From the NCBI GenBank assembly GCA_902497185.1, contig CABVEG010000054.1, positions 1 to 8,787 on the forward strand: DNA of 8,787 bases, read 5' to 3'. The notes under the pieces were generated by a model. It was not told where the DNA came from. It made no database searches and saw only the letters and a program-made list of their open reading frames with translations. Shown one piece after another: positions 1-5,436 of this stretch (the stretch's first letter is position 1; the number at the start of each line of letters is the position of its first letter). This DNA comes from an uncultured Eubacteriales bacterium (lineage in GTDB: Bacteria > Bacillota > Clostridia > Lachnospirales > CAG-274). Made by a program: the position numbers and the translations under genes.

Positions 1-397
1 TTAAAATTTCCATATTAACATTTTCATTATCTTTTAATGCTATAAATTTATAGGTCACAATATAATGCAGCTCCTCATCTCGGTTGCTTTCAACATCATA
101 AGCCTTTATAACTTGATTCCCGGTATTGATAAAGTGCAGGTTTTCAGCAAGTATAGCAAGTACATTGTTTATTTCCTCCTGAGCGGTCAAAGAGTTTTCA
201 GTAGGAAAATAAACAATATCAAATGTAGTTGACTTTCTTCTGTTATCAAATAAGAGTATATTGTCACTGTGATTAATGCACTTAATATAAAAAGATGGAG
301 TAATAAAGTTCTGCGGTACTTTATCGGTATATATAACCACATTTTCAAATAAACTAAGGATCTTATTACTTATGGCTTCAATTAATAAATTTATCAC
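1..397 (-). CDS. Phage tail terminator protein, 3' end cut by window edge
   Basis: The frame is open from a GTG start at 397-395 to the left edge, giving 132 visible codons with no stop. The product begins MINLLIEAISNKILSLFENV and contains KVPQNFITPSFYIKC and, near its end, LHYIVTYKFIA. I recognise this layout from the small Firmicutes tail terminator family (DUF6838-like): an N-terminal helix followed by a beta-rich fold. Such proteins cap the tail tube and form the interface with the head connector. The family is about 140 residues long, so only a few C-terminal residues are probably missing. GTG is chosen because it forms a GTGA overlap with the stop of the upstream gp10-like gene, a typical translational coupling arrangement. 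Position directly after the connector, closure and gp10-like genes supports the call. Family assignment is from memory of sequence style, not a search. Confidence 0.72.
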   Translation of the reverse strand, partial: MINLLIEAISNKILSLFENVVIYTDKVPQNFITPSFYIKCINHSDNILLFDNRRKSTTFDIVYFPTENSLTAQEEINNVLAILAENLHFINTGNQVIKAYDVESNRDEELHYIVTYKFIALKDNENVNMEIL

Positions 398-813
398 TTA
401 AAAGCCTCCTCTAAATGCTTTCTCAGCCTTTTTTCAAGAAGAGGTTGTGTTATTCCTCTCAATTCGGCAACAGAAAGCTCTATAAAAAATTTACCGTCAA
501 CCCAGCCCTTCTTTAATTTCTTGCCAATAGCAGGGACATATCTTCCCGGTGTTTGTCTATGACCGTAATTTACGTAGCTTGCATAATTTGTATTATTTAT
601 AATTTCTGCCTCATAACCACTACCTGACTTGGTCAGTACAACAAACCAACTTTTTTTTAAATACCCGGTATCTGTAGGTGTTGCCTTAATAAGCATAGCA
701 AACAGCCTTTGAGCAAGTTCTCTTGTTACAGATTCGATAAATGCATCATTGTCTTTAAGCATATTACCTAAATTATCTCTGAATTTTTCTAATTCTCTGC
801 AATCTACTGGCAT
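394..813 (-). CDS. HK97 gp10-like phage tail/neck protein
   Basis: This encodes a 139-residue protein of the HK97 gp10 family, a small protein encoded between the head closure and tail terminator genes and thought to act in head-tail joining or tail completion. The family signature is visible: KATPTDTGYLKKSW, then EIINNTNYASYVNYGHR and a GWVDGKFF segment, followed by a charged C-terminal helix (LLEKRLRKHLEEAFK). The longest open frame begins with GTG at 822, but I prefer ATG at 813: the Shine-Dalgarno AAGGGGTGG lies 5 to 8 bases before this ATG and would overlap the GTG start. The ATG also shares one base with the TGA stop of the upstream gene (TGATG), indicating reinitiation. The gene ends in a 4-base overlap with the tail terminator. 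Confidence 0.85.
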   Translation of the reverse strand: MPVDCRELEKFRDNLGNMLKDNDAFIESVTRELAQRLFAMLIKATPTDTGYLKKSWFVVLTKSGSGYEAEIINNTNYASYVNYGHRQTPGRYVPAIGKKLKKGWVDGKFFIELSVAELRGITQPLLEKRLRKHLEEAFK

Positions 814-1172
814 CAGTTCCACCCCTTAAACAATTCAAGCCTTATTTCCTGATGTGTCTGATACACAGCAGGCTCGCCACTGCTTTTGTATGCAACAGTT
901 CTATCATTCTGAGTAACAACAACCTTACTTCCTCTTTTTATATCAATATCAGGAGAAATAAAAAGGACAATAGTCTGTTCAGCACTGCTTGCGGCTTCAT
1001 TTTCTGTGCTGCTGTTATTGTTCTTATAAGATATTCTGCAAGGTATATTTTCAAACAACTTGACTTCCTGCTGCTTAATTACCCCTGTAGTATTGCTTTT
1101 GTACTCAAAAACATCACATTCGCCCGTATACAGTTTTTCTGCAATACCTCTAAACTTCTTTAAATCAATCAT
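813..1172 (-). CDS. Putative head closure protein (SPP1 gp16-like)
   Basis: This is a 119-residue protein starting MIDLKKFRGIAEKLYTGECD. It has a central VKLFENIPCRISYKN segment, a Ser/Asn/Glu-rich linker, then a beta-rich part with IVLFISPDIDIKRGSKVVVT and the C-terminal HQEIRLELFKGW. This pattern is typical of the small protein between connector and gp10-like genes in clostridial phages. Such genes are often mislabelled as transporter components in automatic annotation; by position they match head closure proteins of the SPP1 gp16 type, which seal the filled head. The frame is open back to a TTG at 1202, but the ATG at 1172 has the Shine-Dalgarno AGGTGG four bases upstream, so the shorter form is taken. 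It starts one base after the connector stop and ends with the TGATG overlap to the next gene. The function rests on synteny and resemblance. Confidence 0.7.
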   Translation of the reverse strand: MIDLKKFRGIAEKLYTGECDVFEYKSNTTGVIKQQEVKLFENIPCRISYKNNNSSTENEAASSAEQTIVLFISPDIDIKRGSKVVVTQNDRTVAYKSSGEPAVYQTHQEIRLELFKGWN

Positions 1173-1173
1173 A

Positions 1174-1569
1174 TTACCACCTGAGTTTTCTAAAAGCCAC
1201 AAGCTCCTTATCTCTGTTGCAAAGGTTATTCAAAAGAGTATTAAACATATTGATAGTGCTGTTTTTATCCCCTGTACTGAAATTAATTGTTAAATCGCCC
1301 TCTGCAATACTGCTTATACCTGCAGCACTGTAATTAAGATTTTCACACACATTAATACCTAAACTCTGCTTAGTCTTTAAAAGAGTACCTGCCGCCATAT
1401 CCACAGCAACATAATAAAGTTCAGCAGGAATTTCAGTTATATTGCAGAAATTCTTTATATACTGTTCTGCACTGTTTATGGCAAGCTGTAATGTAACAAT
1501 ATCCCCATCATTAAGGTTGTAGCCGAGAGTGCTTAACCTCTCGACTACGTCTTTGCTTTCAATATTCAT
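1174..1569 (-). CDS. Putative head-tail connector (gp6/SPP1 gp15-like adaptor)
   Basis: This is a 131-residue mostly helical protein beginning MNIESKDVVERLSTLGYNL. It contains an AINSAEQYIKNFCNITEIP helix and AVDMAAGTLLKTKQSLG, the usual features of gp6-like / SPP1 gp15-like adaptor proteins that dock under the portal after packaging and bridge to the closure protein. The C-terminal part (EGDLTINFSTGDKNS followed by a helix) also fits. The open frame runs back to 1683 inside the capsid gene. That extension is rejected because AAGGTG at the capsid stop is correctly spaced (6 bases) only for the ATG at 1569; the ATG at 1575 lies immediately after the Shine-Dalgarno. The gene sits 10 bases after the major capsid gene, and its last codons supply the Shine-Dalgarno of the next gene. 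Confidence 0.72.
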   Translation of the reverse strand: MNIESKDVVERLSTLGYNLNDGDIVTLQLAINSAEQYIKNFCNITEIPAELYYVAVDMAAGTLLKTKQSLGINVCENLNYSAAGISSIAEGDLTINFSTGDKNSTINMFNTLLNNLCNRDKELVAFRKLRW

Positions 1570-1579
1570 AAGCATCACC

Positions 1580-2575
1580 TTAGCCAATCTTATGCTTAAA
1601 TGCCACAATTCTAATCTGCTTAGGCTCATAAACTCTCTCCCAGTTCTGAGCATTAGAAAGCTCCGCTCTTGTAGGCGTTTCAACGTTTTCTCTCACAGTA
1701 TTAGTCCACTTAATACCTCTTGGATGAAGAATAAATGCATTTCTGTTAATAAGATAATCAACACCTGAGCCCTTTTTCTTATCTCTGTCAATCTCTGTTG
1801 CAACATGTCCTACAGGATTGCCGTTACCATAAGCAATAGCGCCGTTACCAAATAAATATGTAGTGTACACGCCATTTTCAACAGGACAGCCATCATCAAC
1901 AATAACTCTTCTTCCCTGGTATGTTTCAAATTCAACGTCTGTTGAATCTCTCTCGTTCTCAATAAGATTATTCTTCTTAAGGTAGCTCTTTGTAGCAGAA
2001 TGCATTGCTACTGCCGTAAGCTGTCCCTGCGCATCTCCTAAAAGCTGGCAGGCATCAATAAATGAACTTGCACCAATATTTTTAGCAGCAGCAGTTGAAG
2101 CTGTTGAAATATCTAAAATATGGTCCGCCAAAGGTGTAACCGTCTTACTGTCAGCAGTATAAGAACCAAATACACCATTTAAAATTGCAATAAGTTCCTT
2201 TTGCTTATCTCTCGCCCAAAAGCCTGCAACAAGGTCACCGATAGCAGCCATGGGGTCTTTGCCACTTAAAGCAGCAGATAAATCAGTAGCCGCCCACATT
2301 TTAGCACGTCTTATAGTTGTTGATACATCCTTGTTAGATGCAATCTTATCTGGTGTTAAGTCGGCATCTTCAAGAACCGGCTCTGATTCGCCTGTTAAGT
2401 CCTCAAAGAAAGGCATATTGTGAATAGGTGCCGCCTCACTTGCCAATGTGTCAAATTCTGAATTGTTAGTTACGATACCGCTTGAAAAAAGAGCTGATAA
2501 TTCCATTGTTTTGTTAATAACATAAGGATTAAAAAGCTCCGGTACAATAACATCTGATAATTTTGTAATTGCCAT
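1580..2575 (-). CDS. Major capsid protein (Gp13-like, HK97 fold)
   Basis: This 331-residue protein forms the icosahedral shell of the head. The N-terminus (MAITKLSDVIVPELFNPYV) and the stretch with SEAAPIHNMPFFEDLTGESE, DADLTPDKI and AKMWAATDLSAALSGKDP are the recognisable signature of the Gp13-like major capsid family of Firmicutes siphoviruses, which adopts the HK97 fold. The C-terminal half has the usual capsid features: an SFIDACQLLGDAQGQL helix, VAMHSATKSYLKK, the GRRVIVDDGCP strand and a late NRNAFILHPRGIKW segment. There is no sign of an N-terminal prohead protease cleavage domain, consistent with the separate scaffold gene upstream. ATG at 2575 has AAGGAGTG about 10 bases upstream. 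The gene begins 15 bases after the scaffold stop. The family call is from sequence recognition. Confidence 0.92.
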   Translation of the reverse strand: MAITKLSDVIVPELFNPYVINKTMELSALFSSGIVTNNSEFDTLASEAAPIHNMPFFEDLTGESEPVLEDADLTPDKIASNKDVSTTIRRAKMWAATDLSAALSGKDPMAAIGDLVAGFWARDKQKELIAILNGVFGSYTADSKTVTPLADHILDISTASTAAAKNIGASSFIDACQLLGDAQGQLTAVAMHSATKSYLKKNNLIENERDSTDVEFETYQGRRVIVDDGCPVENGVYTTYLFGNGAIAYGNGNPVGHVATEIDRDKKKGSGVDYLINRNAFILHPRGIKWTNTVRENVETPTRAELSNAQNWERVYEPKQIRIVAFKHKIG

Positions 2576-2590
2576 AAATAATCACACTCC

Positions 2591-3235
2591 TTAAATTGTA
2601 ATACCTGCAGCAGCAGCCATTTCCTTAGCCTGTGCAGGATTTTCTCTTAATAATTTTCCTTGTTCCGTTAAATTAAATGTTTCCTTCATAAAAGGATTTA
2701 CAACATTTTTACCACTTCCCTGTGCAGGATTGTAGTTCTGCTGTGTCTGCTGGAATAAATGTCCCATAGAAGTATCATCCTTGTAGGTCTTAATAATGTC
2801 AGAAACACCAACAGGCTTACCTTCAGTATCAAAGGAAAATTTCTCAATACCACCCTGCTTATAAATAATATAGTCTGGGTCAATCACACCTTCCTTTGAA
2901 AGCTGTTCCTTTAAAGCATAGGTCTTTTTAAGATTAGCCGCCTCAGTTTTAAGACTTGAAATAGTAGTTTCGTAACCACTTATTTTATTCTGTAATTCCT
3001 CATTGTCTTTATTGTTTTTCTTTAAGGTTTCAATAGTGCCATTTGCAGTTTTTAACTGCTCCTCAGCATTTTTCTTCTCGCCCTCTAAAGCATCAAACTT
3101 AGCCTTGCTGACATATTCTCCTGAGCTTAAATCAGCAAGCTTAATAGCCTTATCCTTGTTTTCAGAATTATATTTATCAACAATTCCTTTAAACTCATCA
3201 TACTTATCACCAAGTACATTCTTTAAAAATTCCAT
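2591..3235 (-). CDS. Capsid scaffold protein, phage GP20 family
   Basis: This encodes a 214-residue scaffold of the phage GP20 (minor structural protein) family, which drives procapsid assembly and then leaves or is degraded. It starts MEFLKNVLGDKYDEFKGIVD. A long charged coiled coil covers roughly residues 45-110 (KAKFDALEGEKKNAEEQLK, then a YETTISSLKTEAANLKK segment). The conserved KEGVIDPDYIIYKQGGIEKF motif follows, and then a Gln/Asn-rich linker. The C-terminal helix ENPAQAKEMAAAAGITI probably contacts the capsid protein. The ATG at 3235 has GGAGG at 3247-3243, 7 bases away, and a short hairpin (GCGG/CCGC, 3271-3258) just before it. The gene lies directly upstream of the capsid gene, as expected. 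Its 5' leader is unusual because it follows about 710 bases of non-coding sequence. Confidence 0.93.
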   Translation of the reverse strand: MEFLKNVLGDKYDEFKGIVDKYNSENKDKAIKLADLSSGEYVSKAKFDALEGEKKNAEEQLKTANGTIETLKKNNKDNEELQNKISGYETTISSLKTEAANLKKTYALKEQLSKEGVIDPDYIIYKQGGIEKFSFDTEGKPVGVSDIIKTYKDDTSMGHLFQQTQQNYNPAQGSGKNVVNPFMKETFNLTEQGKLLRENPAQAKEMAAAAGITI

Positions 3236-3337
3236 ATTTTTGCCTCCGTTTTTATATGCGGTTTCTTCCGCTGATAATCAAAAGTTTATATCCCGTTTTG
3301 AAAGGGTACTAAGCCTTTTATGTGCCATGCTCAGGGC

Positions 3338-3368
3338 AAAAACAAAAGCAGCCTTTGACAGCTGCTTT
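3338..3368 (-). terminator. Terminator-like hairpin (T3) in the scaffold gene leader
   Basis: On the minus strand AAAGCAGC (3368-3361) pairs perfectly with GCTGCTTT (3352-3345) across an 8-base loop. It runs into TTTTGTTTTT (3347-3338). The shape is that of an intrinsic terminator, or an attenuator because the scaffold start lies about 100 bases further on. The T tract is interrupted by one G, so efficiency could be partial. It also lies inside the 3' end of the broken small ORF at 3464-3318, so translation there could affect folding. Confidence 0.7.
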
Positions 3369-3390
3369 CATTACCACTAAATATATATTT

Positions 3391-3420
3391 ATTATTTTGT
3401 ATGTTTTATTCTCTTGACAA
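3391..3420 (-). promoter_or_regulatory. Candidate promoter for the scaffold-capsid genes
   Basis: On the minus strand TTGTCA (3420-3415) and AATAAT (3396-3391) each match the sigma-A consensus at five of six positions and are separated by 18 bases in a very AT-rich stretch. A transcript starting near 3384 would pass through the T3 hairpin and then enter the scaffold gene. In such AT-rich DNA a match of this quality can arise by chance, so this is a weak call. Confidence 0.3.
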
Positions 3421-3486
3421 AGGCTCCATACATACCCAAAAACCTTATTGTCTTAATTAATCATAGGCACCACCTCCGAATATATT

Positions 3487-3670
3487 AACCGCCCAAGCTA
3501 CTGACCCGCTCACCTCTTACAGACCCCATTCACTTATATATTGGCGGTTGTTATAATATGTGTTATAAAAGACCTCGGGTCCGAAGAACACCGAAGTTCG
3601 TTCACGTCATTATTACAAATCACCCTCCCAAAGCCCTCTTGCCGCATCCGCAAAACACCGACAAGCATTA
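3487..3670 (-). other. Hairpin-rich non-coding stretch, possible second structured RNA
   Basis: No convincing gene is seen here on either strand. On the minus strand several helices can be drawn. TTGC (3653-3650) pairs with GCAA (3642-3639). A bulged hairpin at 3603-3586 has a UUCG tetraloop: GAAC, bulge GA, AC, then GU and GUUC. CTTCG (3586-3582) pairs with CGAGG (3577-3573). A 9-bp stem joins AACCGCCAA (3549-3541) to TTGGGCGGTT (3496-3487) with one bulged G. The stretch is more GC-rich than its surroundings and lies between terminators T2 and T3. Inside the last stem an ATG at 3529 opens a 14-codon frame (MGSVRGERVSSLGG) that lacks a well-placed Shine-Dalgarno. No clear promoter directly precedes the region. 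Confidence 0.35.
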
Positions 3671-3689
3671 CCGTTTATTTCATTATATT

Positions 3690-3714
3690 AAAAAAGCACC
3701 CTTTACAGAGCGCT
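3690..3714 (-). terminator. Intrinsic terminator (T2)
   Basis: On the minus strand AGCGCTCT (3714-3707) pairs with AGGGTGCT (3702-3695) through 8 bp including two G-U pairs, with a four-base GTAA loop. Six T residues follow at 3695-3690. It lies about 60 bases after T1 and could be a back-up terminator for the upstream small RNA or for read-through from the packaging genes. Confidence 0.75.
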
Positions 3715-3774
3715 AAGTATAGTTACATTATTTTGTTGTTTTAATTAAAGTATATTTATTAAGTTTCAGGAAAT

Positions 3775-3807
3775 AAAATACCGCTTAATCAAAAGACTAA
3801 GCGGTAT
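3775..3807 (-). terminator. Intrinsic terminator (T1) of the small RNA gene
   Basis: On the minus strand ATACCGCTTA (3807-3798) pairs perfectly with TAAGCGGTAT (3787-3778) over 10 bp with a 10-base loop. It is followed by TTTT, A, TTT. It lies 12 bases after the closing stem of the structured element, so it would define the 3' end of a transcript of about 155 nt started from the promoter at 3965-3937. Confidence 0.85.
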
Positions 3808-3930
3808 ACGATAATTAAAGGAATACTTGGCAGCCGCCCCATTCTACTGCATCTCTCGGGTTTCCCCTGTCAAGCCATCGGCGTGTGGACGGGGGCGAAA
3901 TTTTCCACCTCAAGTACCCCTTATTATTGT
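3777..3930 (-). ncRNA. Candidate structured small RNA downstream of the MuF-toxin gene
   Basis: The unit has its own promoter (-10 at 3942-3937, expected start near 3930) and terminator (T1). Between them is a compact 101-base element (3920-3820), about 58% GC in an AT-rich genome. Its ends form a 10-bp stem: GGGGTACTTG (3920-3911) with CAAGTATTCC (3829-3820). Inside are four possible hairpins: GTGGA/TCCAC (3908-3904 with 3889-3885), GCC/GGC (3882-3874), GGG-GAAA-CCC (3867-3858), and GCAG/CTGC (3850-3847 with 3833-3830) next to the closing stem. CGCCCC (3897-3892), in the loop of the first hairpin, is complementary to GGGGCG (3840-3835) in the loop of the last. The two could kiss, or could form an alternative long-range stem. 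No start codon with a ribosome site or meaningful ORF is seen. Candidate RNA motifs named for GP20 phage genes have been reported upstream of scaffold genes of this family in Clostridia; I cannot confirm that this is a member. Confidence 0.75.
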
Positions 3931-3936
3931 ATTTAT

Positions 3937-3965
3937 ATTATACCTCATTTATTCTTTTTTGTAAA
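3937..3965 (-). promoter_or_regulatory. Sigma-A type promoter at the end of the MuF gene
   Basis: On the minus strand TTTACA (3965-3960) is followed after exactly 17 bases by a perfect TATAAT (3942-3937). The -35 lies within the last codons of the MuF-toxin gene and the spacer covers its stop codon. Transcription would start near 3930, just before the structured element. Because both boxes and the spacing are near ideal, and a terminated structured unit follows at once, this is one of the best-supported regulatory sites in the window. Confidence 0.8.
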
Positions 3966-5436
3966 GTATTTCTTTATTTTTTAATAATCGTGCCCATTCT
4001 TTATTATTAATTTTCATAAATGTAATAATGGAGTTTTTGAGTTCAATATCATCTTTTGATGTAATCAATCTCAAAATTGTTTTAAACTGTTCCTTACCAT
4101 TTGAAAACTCTTTTAATATGAGTGCAGAATTCGGCTTGTTACCATTTATAATATAGTCGGGATTTTCAATCACTTCCTTCATATAATCACAATATCTCTC
4201 ATAATCATTTGGATGCCTTTCTTTTATGTGGTTTATTCTTTCATCCGTAATAATTACCTCATCCGTAACTATATCCCCAGTTATACATTTATAAATATTC
4301 CTATCAATCTTGCCTATTGTACGCACTTCATTATTTTCGCTTTCTGTGTATATTTCTTTTATTATACCACTTTCAGCAGAATTTTCAACAATAAACTTAT
4401 CCTTCCATTCAGGATAGCTCACATCATCAACATAAACTGTCTTACCTGTTTCAGGGTCCCTTGCAGCTCTTTCAATATTGGCTGTAAACTCATCATTAAA
4501 ATAAGGGCATTTAGTACCCCTACACCTGTTATGGAAAGGCGGAGCATTAATACCAACCTTTAGCTGATTCATAGGAAAATGTTTTTTATCCATACCCTGA
4601 CACTTTCCACAGGTACGACCATCAAGAGTTTCAATTATTTCAAATTCCTCCACTCCTAAGTCATTTAAACAGTCAGTATTACTCATAGCTGCAAACTGGC
4701 TATACTCTGTCATAAGAAGATTAGCAGCAGCATTTTCCGAAACTTTAAATTCCTTTGCATAATCAGATGCCAGTGTTTTAGGATTTATACCACTTATTAC
4801 GCAGTCTGTAAGGTCCTTATGAAGTCTGTTTACAAGAGTAGGTCTGTATTTGCCCCATATTCTTTCAGAAAACTCCACACCATCATCAGACCAAGGCTTA
4901 TGTATTATATAATTAAGCAAGTTTTCGTTAATTTTTGCTACATTTATACCTACATTCAACCCCTTAGAAAGTTCATAAGCTGTTCTGTAATAGCCTTCGG
5001 TATATGTATTTTCAAGAGCATTTTCAATTACTCCGTCAAGGTCATTAAACATATTTTCGCATATACTAATAATCTGTAGTTTCAAAGCCTCAAGTCTTGA
5101 TATATGAAATTTTGCAGAAGCATTTTCAAGCTCCTTATCCCACAGCCTCGTATATGAATTGTCAACACCTTTTTCTATATACTTCTCAACATCCCATCCA
5201 AGCTCTTCAAGCTCCTTTGTAACTATAAGCCTTGTAGCCTCCGCATAGGTTATGTTATTATTTTCAGCAAATCTTTGCAGCCATACAGCTATTTCCCTGT
5301 TTATATTGGCAAGGGAACTGTTAAATATTTTCTTTATTTCCTCACTGTTTTTGTATGCATAATTATTGTACAGACGTTCTTCAGCAAGCTTGTATCTTTC
5401 CCTCCAATATTCCGCAGACTTATTCTTCTTCGCCAT
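3949..5436 (-). CDS. MuF minor head protein with C-terminal PBECR-type nuclease toxin domain
   Basis: This is a 495-residue protein in two parts. The N-terminal ~350 residues are a Mu gpF-like minor head protein (SPP1 gp7 type): a long helical region, then the MuF core with TLDGRTCGKCQGMD (Cys276, Cys279), APPFHNRCRGT (His302, Cys305) and PETGKTVYVDDVSYPEWKDKF. These proteins bind the portal and can be packaged and ejected with the DNA. Residues ~372-495 resemble the phage Barnase-EndoU-ColicinE5/D-RelE-like nuclease group (PBECR), probably PBECR2. Seen are ITDERINHIKERHPNDYERY (His403, His408), IENPDYI, NKPNSALILK and KNSIITFMKI (Lys467, Ser469, Thr472). Family knowledge suggests a polymorphic toxin delivered by virions or acting during lysogeny; which RNA it might cut is unknown. 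The start at 5436 is chosen over TTG 5445 and ATG 5442 because AAGAAAGG is best spaced there and MAKKNK fits the family. It overlaps the portal by 17 bases. No protein-coding immunity gene follows it. Confidence 0.88.
   Translation of the reverse strand: MAKKNKSAEYWRERYKLAEERLYNNYAYKNSEEIKKIFNSSLANINREIAVWLQRFAENNNITYAEATRLIVTKELEELGWDVEKYIEKGVDNSYTRLWDKELENASAKFHISRLEALKLQIISICENMFNDLDGVIENALENTYTEGYYRTAYELSKGLNVGINVAKINENLLNYIIHKPWSDDGVEFSERIWGKYRPTLVNRLHKDLTDCVISGINPKTLASDYAKEFKVSENAAANLLMTEYSQFAAMSNTDCLNDLGVEEFEIIETLDGRTCGKCQGMDKKHFPMNQLKVGINAPPFHNRCRGTKCPYFNDEFTANIERAARDPETGKTVYVDDVSYPEWKDKFIVENSAESGIIKEIYTESENNEVRTIGKIDRNIYKCITGDIVTDEVIITDERINHIKERHPNDYERYCDYMKEVIENPDYIINGNKPNSALILKEFSNGKEQFKTILRLITSKDDIELKNSIITFMKINNKEWARLLKNKEILYKKE

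Larger units (their letters stand above)
3318..3464 (-). pseudogene. Small ORF with perfect Shine-Dalgarno, broken by TAA at codon 4
   Basis: On the minus strand GGAGGTGG (3477-3470) precedes an ATG at 3464-3462 with ideal spacing (8 bases from GGAGG). The frame reads Met-Ile-Asn and then an ochre stop (3455-3453). The same frame then stays open for another 44 codons to a TAA at 3320-3318. The downstream part reads DNKVFGYVWSLCQENKTYK, then a hydrophobic stretch, and ends with a Cys-rich tail, KGCFCFCPEHGT. A single C-to-T change of a CAA codon would explain the stop. Alternatives are a three-residue leader peptide, stop read-through, or chance. An internal ATG at 3371 could start a 17-residue peptide but has no good ribosome site. 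The last third coincides with the T3 hairpin. I do not recognise a function. Confidence 0.35.

Noticed and set aside
3003..3380. Plus-strand open frame of 125 codons opposite the scaffold gene and its leader.
   Set aside because: It is the antisense shadow of the scaffold coiled coil, with low-complexity Ser/Leu/Phe-rich translation and no ribosome site.
3682..3687. TATAAT on the minus strand just after T2, a possible -10 for the second structured region.
   Set aside because: The -35 position (around 3710-3705) reads CTCTGT and there is no extended -10 TG. The box also overlaps the AT-rich tail of the terminator.
3541..3744. Plus-strand open frame of 67 codons.
   Set aside because: It begins with TTG without a ribosome site, runs antisense through the T2 hairpin, and its translation looks like random hydrophobic sequence in an otherwise minus-strand operon.
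3820..3920. Resemblance of the small RNA to the 3' part of 5S rRNA (GCCGATGG, a GAGAG run, and GGCTGCCAAG pairing with the 5' end).
   Set aside because: The element is about 100 bases, shorter than 5S rRNA (about 115-120). The expected CCGAAC loop region and helix III are missing and the 3' strand of loop E does not align cleanly. The match is probably coincidental, though a 5S covariance model score would settle it.
3236..3948. Possible ROOL, GOLLD or group I/II intron-like large RNA filling the island.
   Set aside because: The island is divided by at least two good terminators and has its own internal promoter. I could not place conserved intron core elements or recall matching large-RNA signatures, so a single large RNA is unlikely.
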